Positions 17,110 to 25,247 of a stretch of 64,000 nt of DNA are shown here, one piece after another. The stretch's first letter is position 1, and each line of letters begins with the position of its first letter. The DNA lies in NCBI RefSeq assembly GCF_900129425.1, contig NZ_LT670817.1, positions 8,398,001 through 8,462,000 of the forward strand. The letters are read 5' to 3'. A program made the position numbers and the translations under genes. Below the pieces are notes generated by a model, which made no database searches, was not told where the DNA came from, and was given only the letters and a program-made list of their open reading frames with translations. The stretch comes from Bradyrhizobium erythrophlei. GTDB taxonomy: Bacteria > Pseudomonadota > Alphaproteobacteria > Rhizobiales > Xanthobacteraceae.

Positions 17110-18360
17110 ATGGCACGCAAGGTTCGTCACAGCGCTTTGGAGAGCCGGAGCGCTCGCCTGAAACTGGCGGTTCGCCGCAAACCATACAGCGGCCCTTCGC
17201 TCGCGCGCGGCGTCTCGCTGCTCTACCGACGTAACAAGACCAGCGGCTCGTGGGTGGTTAAGGCCAGCGACGGCCATGGCGCGTACTGGACCAAAGTAGT
17301 CGGGACCGCGGATGACTATAGCGATGCCGACGGCAAGAACGTGCTGGATTTTTTCCAAGCGCAGGGGGTTGCGAAGCACCTCGCGCGAGGCGACGATAGT
17401 GCTGGCGAGAGTGCAGCGATCACGGTCGACGGCGCGCTCAAGGACTACAAGCGCGATCTCGAAGCGCGCAATGCCAACCCCTACAACGCTGAATCGCCCC
17501 GCGTGCATTTGACCAATGTGCTGCTCGCCAAGCCGGTGCAACTGCTCAATGCACACGAGCTGAAAAAATGGCGTGACGGCCTGCTCGGCAAGCTCGCGCC
17601 TGCCACGGTGAACCGAGTCTGCAGATGCCTTTGCGCGGCCCTGGAATTGGCGCGAAAGCACGACGAGCGGATTCAGAACCGCCAAGCGTGGGAAGTCGGG
17701 CTGGCCGGGCTTCCGAATGCGCAGGAGGCGCGCAATGTCATCCTATCCGACGACAAGGTACGCGCGTTCGTGGCCGCCGCCTATGTTGATGATGACAAGC
17801 TCGGGCTGGTGGTCGATGTATTGGCCGTCACCGGCGCAAGACCATCGCAGGTCGTTCGGCTGCGGGTCGAAGACCTGCACGATCACCCGGTCCGACCGAA
17901 ACTCATGATGCCGAAATCCGCCAAAGGCGGCGGCCGCAATCGCAGTCAGAAGAAGCATGAGCGCTATTCGGTACCGATCACACTGCAGCTCGCGACGAAA
18001 CTGCGTGAAGCCGCCAAAGGTCGCGCTGGCACTGAGCAGTTGCTGACCCAAAGCGCCGGCAACCCGTGGGACGACAATCCCGGTCAGCGCTATCACCGCC
18101 GCATCGACAAGATCGTCACCGAGATCGGACTGGACCCTGCCGTGGTGACGATCTACGCCTTGCGGCACTCAAGCATCGTTCGAATGCTGCTGCAGAACAT
18201 TCCGATCAGGCTGGCTGCATCACTGCACAACACGAGCGTCGCCATGATTGAAAAGACCTATTCGAAGTACATTACTGAACACAGCGACGACATCTCTCGC
18301 AGGGCGTTGCTGCAGCATGAGCCGCCAACCGGCGACAATGTCGTCGCGTTGGCGAGCTGA
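17110..18360 (+). CDS. Tyrosine recombinase (integrase)
   Basis: This is a 416-residue phage-type integrase. A SAM-like core-binding domain occupies roughly residues 105-195. The catalytic domain carries Arg I in VTGARPSQVVRLR, the box II segment YALRHSS, and the nucleophile Tyr in MIEKTYSKY. The usual second histidine box is HN rather than GH, and the first box II His is a Tyr; both variants occur in active enzymes. The ATG at 17110 follows a GGGGGACACG stretch. It sits 143 bases inside the putative attL and should catalyse integration and excision. Confidence 0.92.
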   Translation: MARKVRHSALESRSARLKLAVRRKPYSGPSLARGVSLLYRRNKTSGSWVVKASDGHGAYWTKVVGTADDYSDADGKNVLDFFQAQGVAKHLARGDDSAGESAAITVDGALKDYKRDLEARNANPYNAESPRVHLTNVLLAKPVQLLNAHELKKWRDGLLGKLAPATVNRVCRCLCAALELARKHDERIQNRQAWEVGLAGLPNAQEARNVILSDDKVRAFVAAAYVDDDKLGLVVDVLAVTGARPSQVVRLRVEDLHDHPVRPKLMMPKSAKGGGRNRSQKKHERYSVPITLQLATKLREAAKGRAGTEQLLTQSAGNPWDDNPGQRYHRRIDKIVTEIGLDPAVVTIYALRHSSIVRMLLQNIPIRLAASLHNTSVAMIEKTYSKYITEHSDDISRRALLQHEPPTGDNVVALAS

Positions 18361-18362
18361 TC

Positions 18363-18848
18363 ATGGCCCGGAATCGAAAGCGTCAGCCGCAGCATCCTGC
18401 GCAAGAAGGAATGCGCAGGACGTTGGATCAGCTCGAAAAACTATCGAACTCACTAGTTTTCCGCGAGCTTCGCGAAAGGCCGCCGAAGTCGAATCCCGAG
18501 CTAGAGGAGCGGATACGCAGGATCTCGGAGTCGCCGTCCATTAAAAGGCTGCGCGAACAGCTGCTTGTATTGCTCGGGAAACCCGATGAACCGGCTCCGC
18601 CGTCCAAGAAAAGGAAGCGGGCCCCCGGTGCCGGACGGCCGCCCACGCTGACCGAGGAAGAAATTGAGCGGGGTATTAAACTGCTGTTCAGCGCAAAAGT
18701 AATGCTGAGCGAGGTGCCTATTAGTCCAAAGCGAGCCTGCGGACTGCTACGGGAAGCTGGTATTGGCGTCAGCGTGAGCGATCTCACGCTGCGGCGGCGG
18801 ATTATCAACGCGGCTCGGGATCGGCTGCGTGGGAAGCTCGTCAGCTAG
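18363..18848 (+). CDS. Basic hypothetical protein next to the integrase
   Basis: This is a 161-residue, strongly basic protein. An N-terminal helical half (RRTLDQLEKLSNSLVFRELR) and a Lys/Arg/Pro linker (SKKRKRAPGAGRPPTLTEEE) are followed by a helical C-terminus ending RRRIINAARDRLRGK. The linker resembles AT-hook or DNA-binding tails, and the C-terminus could form a small HTH. It starts three bases after the integrase stop, so the two are co-translated. The function is unknown; a recombination accessory role is only a guess. Confidence 0.75.
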   Translation: MARNRKRQPQHPAQEGMRRTLDQLEKLSNSLVFRELRERPPKSNPELEERIRRISESPSIKRLREQLLVLLGKPDEPAPPSKKRKRAPGAGRPPTLTEEEIERGIKLLFSAKVMLSEVPISPKRACGLLREAGIGVSVSDLTLRRRIINAARDRLRGKLVS

Positions 18849-19230
18849 GTGCGACGACCGCCACCAGCGGCGATTTTCGCACGCGACGTTCCACGCGGAT
18901 CAGCCCCAACTGCTCCAACTCAGATAACGCCATGGATTTCGCCCAGCGGTTAACGCCTTCGATGTTATTTGGTAGCGGAAACGGTCGCCCACGACATTGT
19001 CCATGCCTTTGCAGCACTCGGAGGGCCACGCGATAGGTCGCAATATGGCGGGCCCCACTCAATCTCTCGATCCACTGCTGCGGGAACATGACAAAACGCT
19101 GTCGCCGCTTCTTGTCAATCATAGAGTCGATTCGGCGTGCGGCATCAGGTTCGAACTCGGGTCCGAGCCGGCACTGCTTGAGCAGGTCCAACTCGGGATC
19201 GTATTCCTCGTTCACGCCTTCAGCTTCCAT
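18841..19230 (-). CDS. Winged-helix-like hypothetical protein
   Basis: This is a 129-residue protein starting MEAEGVNEEYDPELDLLKQC. Its C-terminal half resembles a winged helix: a segment AKSMALSELEQLGLIRVERR is followed by a basic strand. It overlaps the upstream polymerase gene by 19 bases and converges with the basic protein gene, overlapping it by eight bases. It is the last gene of the leftward replication block. A DNA-binding role is inferred from fold-like pattern only. Confidence 0.65.
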   Translation of the reverse strand: MEAEGVNEEYDPELDLLKQCRLGPEFEPDAARRIDSMIDKKRRQRFVMFPQQWIERLSGARHIATYRVALRVLQRHGQCRGRPFPLPNNIEGVNRWAKSMALSELEQLGLIRVERRVRKSPLVAVVAPS

Positions 19231-20939
19231 TGATCGACCGATGGGATCAGGCCGACAACCCGGTCCCACATGACTTGCCCACGCGGATCGACGTAACGAT
19301 TGGGCCAACGCGTGATAGAGACATCGACCCCGACCTCAAATCCGGCGAGTACGATTCTAGACGCCTCGATCATGGCTTCCCGCGTGATCTCGACTTGTTC
19401 GTCCAGGGTATCGATCCGCGCGTAGATCATCAGTGCATCGTGGACAAGCGCAGTTACCTGAACACCTCGCTCGGCGGCCAAGCAGCAGGCGAGCCGCAAC
19501 ATTTCGCTACCATTGCCCTGCATCGGGAAGTTTCGAAGTGAGCGCGGATTGTAGTCCTGTCCGACCTGAATCTGCCAGCCGAAGACAGTCTGTAGCCGGC
19601 CAGCAAGGACGGCAGTATCGACGGCGGCGTCTGACCAGCGCCAGAAGGTCTTGTAAGTTTGCCGATGGGCTTCCAGAAGCCCACGTGCGACGATCTTCGG
19701 CTGGCCGATCTTCATCGCCAAACCCTGCTCTCCCATGGCGTACTGCACACCAAGAACGCACTGCTTATAAAGTTCTCGGACAGGGCCATGCGTCGCTTTC
19801 GTAGCATCGGCAGGCACAGCATTCGCTTGCTTGGCAAATGTTAGATAACAGTCCCCCGACCGGTAAGCCTGCTGCATCGCCGCGTCACCACTCAGAGCGG
19901 CGGCAATCCCGAACTCTTGTTGCCGATAATCGAGGTAGACGACGGCATGTTCCGGCTGGGGCTTGATCAAGCCACGTACCCAAACACTCGGCCCGAAGAT
20001 GTATCTGGAGTTAGACGGCTGGTTGCGGCCGGTGCGAGCGCGGAAAGCGCTCAACAAACATCGATTGCGGCCGTCCCCACCGACCGAGAGATCATTGAGC
20101 CGCAAACCGGCGAGACTGTTGCGCAGCTCGCGCAGTGGGGAAACCTGCGGGTAACCTTTCGCCTGCTGGCGAAACGTTTCATCACTCAGATCGAGTTGTC
20201 CGCTTTCGAGCGTGGGCCAGGGAATCCCTTGAGCCACCAGCCAACGCGCGAAACGGGCCATCTTGAACGTGCGGCCATCATAGACGCCATAGTCGCGATC
20301 AATGGATTCGATCAACCGGTCCTGGATTCCGGTCCAATGGTCGCGCAACAGCGTCAGCATGTCAGTATCGATGGGCGTGCCGTTGAACTCGACGGCCGAG
20401 ACCGCACACATATACCGCCCGCGTAGCAGCGCACGCGGCAAATCGATAAACGGCTCCATGACCGGAAGCAAACGCTTCAGCGCGATTACATCGGATTCGC
20501 AATAGTCGAGGATTTCTTGCCGAGTGAACCGCCCGGACCAACTGCCGGTCCCGATCGCCTCCTGCAGCTCTTTCTTTCCGACCGCATCCATGATGGGCAG
20601 GCCGAAATGGGTAAGCGCCCCGATCATGCTGTAGCCAGCGCGGACCGGGAGTCCGTTCGTGAGATTGCGAAACTCGACGAAGAGATCGAGCACGCGCTCG
20701 GGCATTGGCCACCCGAGCGCGCGATAGCAGCCCCATTCGGCGCTGCTGTAATATGCGACGGACAAAACACCCGCCCCCGTCGCAAACGGCGGATGTTTGC
20801 CGAATCCATCTTGCCAGATGCGGAGTGTCCGACCGCTGCGTACCTCGTGGGCGACGCAGCAGACCGGAATCGGCTGGCCGCCCACGGGAACCTGGAACTC
20901 GAAATCGATCAGTACGATTTCGCGAAAGGCGGACAACAC
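19212..20939 (-). CDS. Family-A DNA polymerase with 3'-5' exonuclease
   Basis: This is a 575-residue PolA-type enzyme. The exonuclease domain has LIDFEF (Asp12, Glu14) and a YCESDVIAL Exo III motif (Tyr146, Asp150). The polymerase domain has RTGRNQPSNS, motif A VVYLDYRQQEFG (Asp337), motif B KQCVLGVQYAMGEQG (Lys392) and motif C LVHDALMIY. The usual motif C Glu (HDE) is Ala. No 5' nuclease domain is present, as in T7-like phage polymerases. The GTG start at 20939 overlaps the upstream stop (TAGTG), indicating coupling. It probably replicates the element. Confidence 0.9.
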   Translation of the reverse strand: MLSAFREIVLIDFEFQVPVGGQPIPVCCVAHEVRSGRTLRIWQDGFGKHPPFATGAGVLSVAYYSSAEWGCYRALGWPMPERVLDLFVEFRNLTNGLPVRAGYSMIGALTHFGLPIMDAVGKKELQEAIGTGSWSGRFTRQEILDYCESDVIALKRLLPVMEPFIDLPRALLRGRYMCAVSAVEFNGTPIDTDMLTLLRDHWTGIQDRLIESIDRDYGVYDGRTFKMARFARWLVAQGIPWPTLESGQLDLSDETFRQQAKGYPQVSPLRELRNSLAGLRLNDLSVGGDGRNRCLLSAFRARTGRNQPSNSRYIFGPSVWVRGLIKPQPEHAVVYLDYRQQEFGIAAALSGDAAMQQAYRSGDCYLTFAKQANAVPADATKATHGPVRELYKQCVLGVQYAMGEQGLAMKIGQPKIVARGLLEAHRQTYKTFWRWSDAAVDTAVLAGRLQTVFGWQIQVGQDYNPRSLRNFPMQGNGSEMLRLACCLAAERGVQVTALVHDALMIYARIDTLDEQVEITREAMIEASRIVLAGFEVGVDVSITRWPNRYVDPRGQVMWDRVVGLIPSVDQWKLKA

Positions 20940-21559
20940 TAGATCAGACCGCGCAAACGCTTGACCACAGGATGGTCGAGTTCCTGAATGATGTGATCGC
21001 GGAAGGCGATCTTGATCAGGTCCCAATAGTCCAGATCGGCAGGCCATTCCGGTTCGACCGTCTGGTTCGCCGCTTCATAGATGTCGTAAGCGCCCAGGCT
21101 CTTGTTCCACTTCTGGCGGACCCACGTTTCCTTCGCCAACTCGGCGGCCTCGCGAGCCGAGCGCCACGCATCGAAATCCTTTCCGTCGGCATCGGGCAGC
21201 CGTACCGGCCAGAAAAAGATGACACCCTGTTTGTTGGTGGCCAAATACAACGTTGCGCTGACGATCTCGCTCGCCAACTCAGGGGCCAACTTGGCGACCA
21301 CAAGATACTGTTCGTTATCGTCCTTCAGCTGAATCAGCGGAAAGTTCTCGCAGAAGCCCGCGCCGGCGTGAACGCGAACGAAGTCCTGCGAATTCGGTTT
21401 GCGCACCGGCACCGTCGTGATCAATTTTTTGACCGCAGTCGTATCCGCAAAAGACTGGCTGAGCCGGAGGTTCTCGGGAGAGAACGGGTCCATCGGCTTC
21501 TCCGCCTCCGTGCCGGTGGGGTTGTCCATCGATTCGCTGGTGCGCTTCTTGGCAGTCAT
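20939..21559 (-). CDS. Hypothetical protein coupled to the polymerase gene
   Basis: This is a 206-residue soluble acidic protein. A disordered N-terminus of about 35 residues is followed by a compact region including KLITTVPVRKPNSQDFVRVH and a Trp-rich C-terminal half (EPEWPADLDYWDLIKIAF). Its stop overlaps the polymerase GTG start, so a replication role is likely, perhaps ssDNA binding. No known domain can be named from sequence alone. Confidence 0.8.
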   Translation of the reverse strand: MTAKKRTSESMDNPTGTEAEKPMDPFSPENLRLSQSFADTTAVKKLITTVPVRKPNSQDFVRVHAGAGFCENFPLIQLKDDNEQYLVVAKLAPELASEIVSATLYLATNKQGVIFFWPVRLPDADGKDFDAWRSAREAAELAKETWVRQKWNKSLGAYDIYEAANQTVEPEWPADLDYWDLIKIAFRDHIIQELDHPVVKRLRGLI

Positions 21560-21645
21560 TATTTGATGTCCTTCTAGATTGTAATGGAATGTCCGTGCCG
21601 GCGGCCTGGTCCTCTGGGGGCCAAGACGCCGGCATGTGTGTCGCG

Positions 21646-22047
21646 TTAAGCGATCTTGCGCTTTTTGCCGGCGCGGCGATCGCGAGATTGGAACGGGCGA
21701 TTAGCGCGACGTTTGTGGCGGGCGGCAGAGACAGCGGCCGCACGTGATTTGCGCGTGGGCGCAGTTGTGCCGACACTGGCGACCGGGTCATCGGGGCCCT
21801 TGCTGGTCACCATGAGCGGCGCGCCATCGCCAATGTTATGAACCGTCAGCAAGAGCATTCCGCCGCGAAAGCAGATGAGCTTGCTGACTGGATCAAAGCC
21901 GGCATCCACAAGGAGCCGGCACATTTCCGACACGGGACGGTTCGCGCAGGCGTAGAGGCCGGCCACCGCGCAGTGGCAGCCAGTCGCACCGACCAATTCG
22001 GCGCGAATCGTGCGGGCTTGTTTCGCCCGACGTTCAGGTTTATGCAT
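21646..22047 (-). CDS. Small basic hypothetical protein
   Basis: This is a 133-residue protein. The first 80 residues contain several Cys and a Leu-rich segment (FRGGMLLLTVHNIGDGAPLM). The last 45 are a basic Ala/Arg/Lys tail ending RRAGKKRKIA that could contact nucleic acid. It lies in the leftward replication block, 86 bases upstream of the next gene. The function is unknown and the start is uncertain. Confidence 0.55.
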   Translation of the reverse strand: MHKPERRAKQARTIRAELVGATGCHCAVAGLYACANRPVSEMCRLLVDAGFDPVSKLICFRGGMLLLTVHNIGDGAPLMVTSKGPDDPVASVGTTAPTRKSRAAAVSAARHKRRANRPFQSRDRRAGKKRKIA

Positions 22048-22113
22048 TTAGACTTACTCCGATCTTTAGCTGGTTGGAGGTGGAATAACCGGCGCGGTAA
22101 CGCCGGGAGTAGA

Positions 22114-22133
22114 GGGCCGCCCATGGGCGGCCC
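22114..22133. promoter_or_regulatory. Perfect 20-bp GC-rich palindrome
   Basis: GGGCCGCCCATGGGCGGCCC is a perfect palindrome in the 109-base gap between two leftward genes. It is not followed by a T-run, so it may be a weak terminator, an RNA-processing hairpin or a protein-binding site. Confidence 0.5.
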
Positions 22134-22156
22134 AATTCTTGTGAGCCTGCGTTTGC

Positions 22157-22810
22157 TTAAGGAGCCGCCGCCAGTGCGTTCTGGGTCTCGCAGTCCAAAA
22201 TGGGGTCGTGATTGGCACGGCCGGTGACCGACGAGAATTTCTCGACCTCGTCGCCCCAAGAGTCCCAGCCCTCGCGCTTTTCGCGCGCGAACACATCCGC
22301 CCGACGCAGGCCCGGCGTCTTCTTTTCGATCATGTTGTAGAACTCATCCGGCTTGCGCGAATGCTCGCGCCGGACACCGTCGAAGCAAGACGGCAGACCG
22401 AAACAGGGCGGCTTGCCGACCGTCCCAAGCAGGATGGTCTCGTGACAGCTGCGCGCCCAATACCCGGTGCCCCACTGCATCTTGCCGTTGCACGAGACCT
22501 TCCGCCACGCAAAGTGGGCCGCGTAGGTAATGCCCCACGCCTTCAGGGTTGCGATCGCTTCATCAAGCAGCGGGCCGGTCGTCCAAAGATAGACGACGGC
22601 ATCATCCTTCAGCAGCTCGCGCACCGGCAGCTCCATGATCTCGGTGAGAGTCATGACGCGATAGTGCATTGATGCCGACTTGCCCTGGCCCTTCGGGCTG
22701 CGTGTCTTGAACGGCCACGGCGGATCGATCACCACCACGTCGTAGCTGCGCGCCACGAGCGGATCGAAGAACGATACGGCTGTCGTATTGATTGCACTAC
22801 GCAGCAGCAT
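22157..22810 (-). CDS. MT-A70 family adenine-N6 methyltransferase
   Basis: This is a 217-residue protein with the catalytic DPPW motif (VVVIDPPWPFKTRSPKGQG) near residues 26-32 and the MT-A70 pattern that follows: VYLWTTGPLLDEAI, AWRKVSCNGKMQWGTGYWAR and HSRKPDEFYNMIE. Phage-borne members methylate adenine in DNA and often protect against restriction. No cognate restriction gene is adjacent. Its start overlaps the upstream HTH gene by 14 bases, so they are co-translated. Confidence 0.9.
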   Translation of the reverse strand: MLLRSAINTTAVSFFDPLVARSYDVVVIDPPWPFKTRSPKGQGKSASMHYRVMTLTEIMELPVRELLKDDAVVYLWTTGPLLDEAIATLKAWGITYAAHFAWRKVSCNGKMQWGTGYWARSCHETILLGTVGKPPCFGLPSCFDGVRREHSRKPDEFYNMIEKKTPGLRRADVFAREKREGWDSWGDEVEKFSSVTGRANHDPILDCETQNALAAAP

Positions 22811-23060
22811 CGGAACCCGCCGTCGTCTTTTCGCGTGCTTCACAGGCCGAGCGCCAACGCTTAGCGGCTTCGCGCGAGATCAGCACGCGCGTGCCGACAC
22901 GGAACGTCTTGGGCATGAGGCCGAGCGCCTTGAACTTATAGAAGCTCTGGATCGAGAGGCCGTGACGCGCGCAGAACTGCGCAATGGAATAGGCGTCGAG
23001 GTCAGCGTCATCCGGCGCGCCGGGACGCTTGCGGCTGGTGTTCTCGCCGCGTTTCAACAT
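22797..23060 (-). CDS. Excisionase/AlpA-like helix-turn-helix protein
   Basis: This is an 87-residue protein. A winged-HTH of the AlpA/excisionase type occupies residues 24-70 (YSIAQFCARHGLSIQSFYKF, then FRVGTRVLISREAAKRW), flanked by basic and acidic tails. It is the first gene of the leftward block and faces the central non-coding region. It probably controls that block, excision, or both. Confidence 0.85.
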   Translation of the reverse strand: MLKRGENTSRKRPGAPDDADLDAYSIAQFCARHGLSIQSFYKFKALGLMPKTFRVGTRVLISREAAKRWRSACEAREKTTAGSDAAA

Positions 23061-24127
23061 GGTTCTAGTCCTCCTTGCATGGAATCAGATGCGAAGAGGA
23101 TCGGACTGAACCGCGCTGAACTAAATGCAGTTGTTTGTCGAAATTAGATTGTCTGCTTATTTTGAAAAAATGCGCACTTGCCAGCCGCAGAACAGGAAGT
23201 GAGTCCCGATGGCCGCCCCACTAGCGCGGTGCAAGCATGCCGCACGGTACTGTTTGTTGTACCGGCATGTCTGTTTGTCACACCACCATACGGGCCCTTC
23301 TAATATATCTATATATATGGGTGGGTATGAACCGAGTTCGCTTGGGCTGTGATCGTGTGAAGTCGAGCATCGAACTGCAGGCACAGTGCGGACGCCGGGC
23401 GGATGCATTCCTTCGCATCGCCGATTCGGTCGGAGTCGCGTGGACGATCTCGGTTCTTGCAGCATTAGAGAATCGCACTAATAATGATCACGCGATGTGC
23501 GTTATCAATCGATGCTGCGAAGCTAGCGCTGCGCGAGCGATGCAGGACAAGGTGGCCAGCGGCTGTGTGAAGCTATCAGCTCAACTCTGCTGCGAGAGCC
23601 GCGACGAAACCCGCCACCAGCAAGGCGGTGACGGTCACCGTGACCAAGTCGATGGACCAGGGATGGTTGCCGCCACCCACGACGTCCAGTGCCCCGATTG
23701 GTTCTGTCTTGATGTGCGTGCAGGCGCATGCAGCGGTCTGCGTCGTGCGGCGTATCTGGGAGATTCCAGATGCACGACGGCAAGGTCCCCTGCGCCTACG
23801 CAGGATATCACCTTCATGGCGCTGACCATAGCGATGCCAGTCGCGACGGCCGTGGCGCTGATAACCGCGACCGCGGTGATCACCCCAGCAAGCGGATTCG
23901 CCGAGCGGTGGCCATCACGCAGGCGGGTGCGGGGATGGTCACCATCTCAAGGGCGATCGCGAACAAAGTTCGGCGGCACCGGCGACGAAAATCGGCAGCT
24001 TAGGCTTCCGCGCAGATATCGCTCGGGTCCTTCCCGGCCGGGGGTCTAGGACGGGTAGCGCCCGCGCTCAACCCATCGCTAGGTTTGACAATCACCAAGG
24101 GCCAACATCTGTTTTTTCGAGGAGAAA
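23061..24127. promoter_or_regulatory. Central 1.07 kb control region of the element
   Basis: No convincing gene is present. Open frames on both strands have erratic composition. The region separates the divergent leftward and rightward blocks and should hold both promoters. A very AT-rich stretch (TAATATATCTATATATAT, about 23299-23316) is unusual in this GC-rich setting and could be an unwinding or promoter site. One reverse frame ending near 23572 has a hydrophobic end (VTVTALLVAGFVAALAAELS) but no usable start. Confidence 0.45.
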
Positions 24128-24667
24128 ATGTACGAATACAGTCTGAATAGACTCGCTGGCATGCTCGGTGTTGACCGGCAGACGTTGGTGCGCGCACTGG
24201 CTGGCACGTCGCCGGATGCCGGAACCGATAAGAAGCCGCTGTTCCGGGTCGCGACGGCATCGGACGCGCTTGCGCGTCACCGTGTGAAGCCTGATGGGCG
24301 TCTCGGTACGGACGGCAACTCCGCCACGGCCCAGCTTACAGCCGAGCGTGCCCGTCTTGCCCGCGAGCAGGCGGAGGCGGTCTCGCTCAAGAATGCGGTG
24401 ACGCGGGGCGAGCTTGTCCGCCTCGCCACCGTGCAGCGGGGCGCGGAGACCATCTTCGCGGCGTTCCGCGAACGCTGCTTGTCGATCCCCGGCAAGATCG
24501 CGGCGGTCTGCGAGATGCGTTCACGCAGCGAGGTCGAGGAGACCGTGCGAGCTGAGATTCACGAATGTTTGGAGGAGCTGAGCGGGCCGATCCTCCCCGG
24601 TGATGGAGTCTCGTGGGTAGGCGAGATCGATGCAGTGGACGATGAAGACGAGGAGATCATCCAATGA
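24128..24667 (+). CDS. Terminase small subunit-like (Nu1-type) protein
   Basis: This is a 179-residue protein. An N-terminal HTH (MYEYSLNRLAGMLGVDRQTL) is followed by a long charged helix (TAERARLAREQAEAVSLKNA) and a segment RGAETIFAAFRERCLSIPGK. This order is typical of lambda Nu1-type DNA packaging proteins. The C-terminus is acidic. GAGGAG lies just before ATG 24128. No large terminase follows, so the protein may redirect a helper phage packaging machine or be a remnant. It is the first gene of the rightward block. Confidence 0.75.
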   Translation: MYEYSLNRLAGMLGVDRQTLVRALAGTSPDAGTDKKPLFRVATASDALARHRVKPDGRLGTDGNSATAQLTAERARLAREQAEAVSLKNAVTRGELVRLATVQRGAETIFAAFRERCLSIPGKIAAVCEMRSRSEVEETVRAEIHECLEELSGPILPGDGVSWVGEIDAVDDEDEEIIQ

Positions 24668-24831
24668 CAGACGACAGGAAGTCGCTCGCCGCCGACAATC
24701 AGATCGTCGGCTTTCGGGTTGGCCCCGACGGCCGCGTGGATACGCTTGACTTGGTTGAGGTGCGTGCCTTGATCGACAGCGCTATCCGCGCGGCGATGGA
24801 TCAGGCGCTCCGAGAGCGGACGGTGCATTGA
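24664..24831 (+). CDS. Small 55-residue hypothetical protein
   Basis: The ATG overlaps the preceding stop (ATGA) and its own TGA overlaps the next ATG, so it is embedded in a coupled operon. The protein reads MTDDRKSLAADNQIVGFRVG and then a helical C-terminus (VEVRALIDSAIRAAMDQAL). It has the high third-position GC of its neighbours. The function is unknown. Confidence 0.7.
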   Translation: MTDDRKSLAADNQIVGFRVGPDGRVDTLDLVEVRALIDSAIRAAMDQALRERTVH

Positions 24832-25208
24832 TGTCCGGCGAGCGTAACGACATCCTGCGCGAGGTTCGTCGGCAGCTCGACCGTTTGGACAACCTCGCGC
24901 CCGGCGGCGATTGGGTTGATGCGTTCGTCGAGCATGACTGCATCGGCACAGATGAGGCTGCGTTTATTGCCGACGCGTCGCGGCAAACGATCCGCCGCCA
25001 CGCCGCCGAAGCTGCAGCCGCTGGTCGGCCGATTGGCGTCTGCATCGCGCGGTCAGTCTGGTTGATCTCGCTGCGACGGCTGCTCGACTGGATTGAGCAA
25101 AACGATGGTCTGCCCGCGCTCGTCGCTGCAGAAGCCCGCGCGAAAAAACGCTCTTTTGAGCGAGGCGCATCAAAAATCGTTCCGAATGAGCGCGCGGCAA
25201 CAGGCTGA
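24831..25208 (+). CDS. Hypothetical HTH-like protein
   Basis: This is a 125-residue protein. It has an N-terminal amphipathic helix (ILREVRRQLDRLDNLAPGG) and a central HTH-like segment (DEAAFIADASRQTIRRHAAE) resembling the DNA-binding arm of MerR/excisionase proteins. The C-terminus is basic. The start ATG at 24831 overlaps the stop of the preceding gene. It may regulate or bind element DNA. Confidence 0.65.
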   Translation: MSGERNDILREVRRQLDRLDNLAPGGDWVDAFVEHDCIGTDEAAFIADASRQTIRRHAAEAAAAGRPIGVCIARSVWLISLRRLLDWIEQNDGLPALVAAEARAKKRSFERGASKIVPNERAATG

Positions 25209-25247
25209 TGTCTACGCATCGTCATCGCGTCAGCGTACTATTGCTGC

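Noticed and set aside
23237..24049. 270-codon open frame on the plus strand in the element control region
   Set aside because: Composition is erratic (many Cys, no family pattern), no ribosome binding site, and overlapping frames on both strands look equally good. Treated as non-coding.
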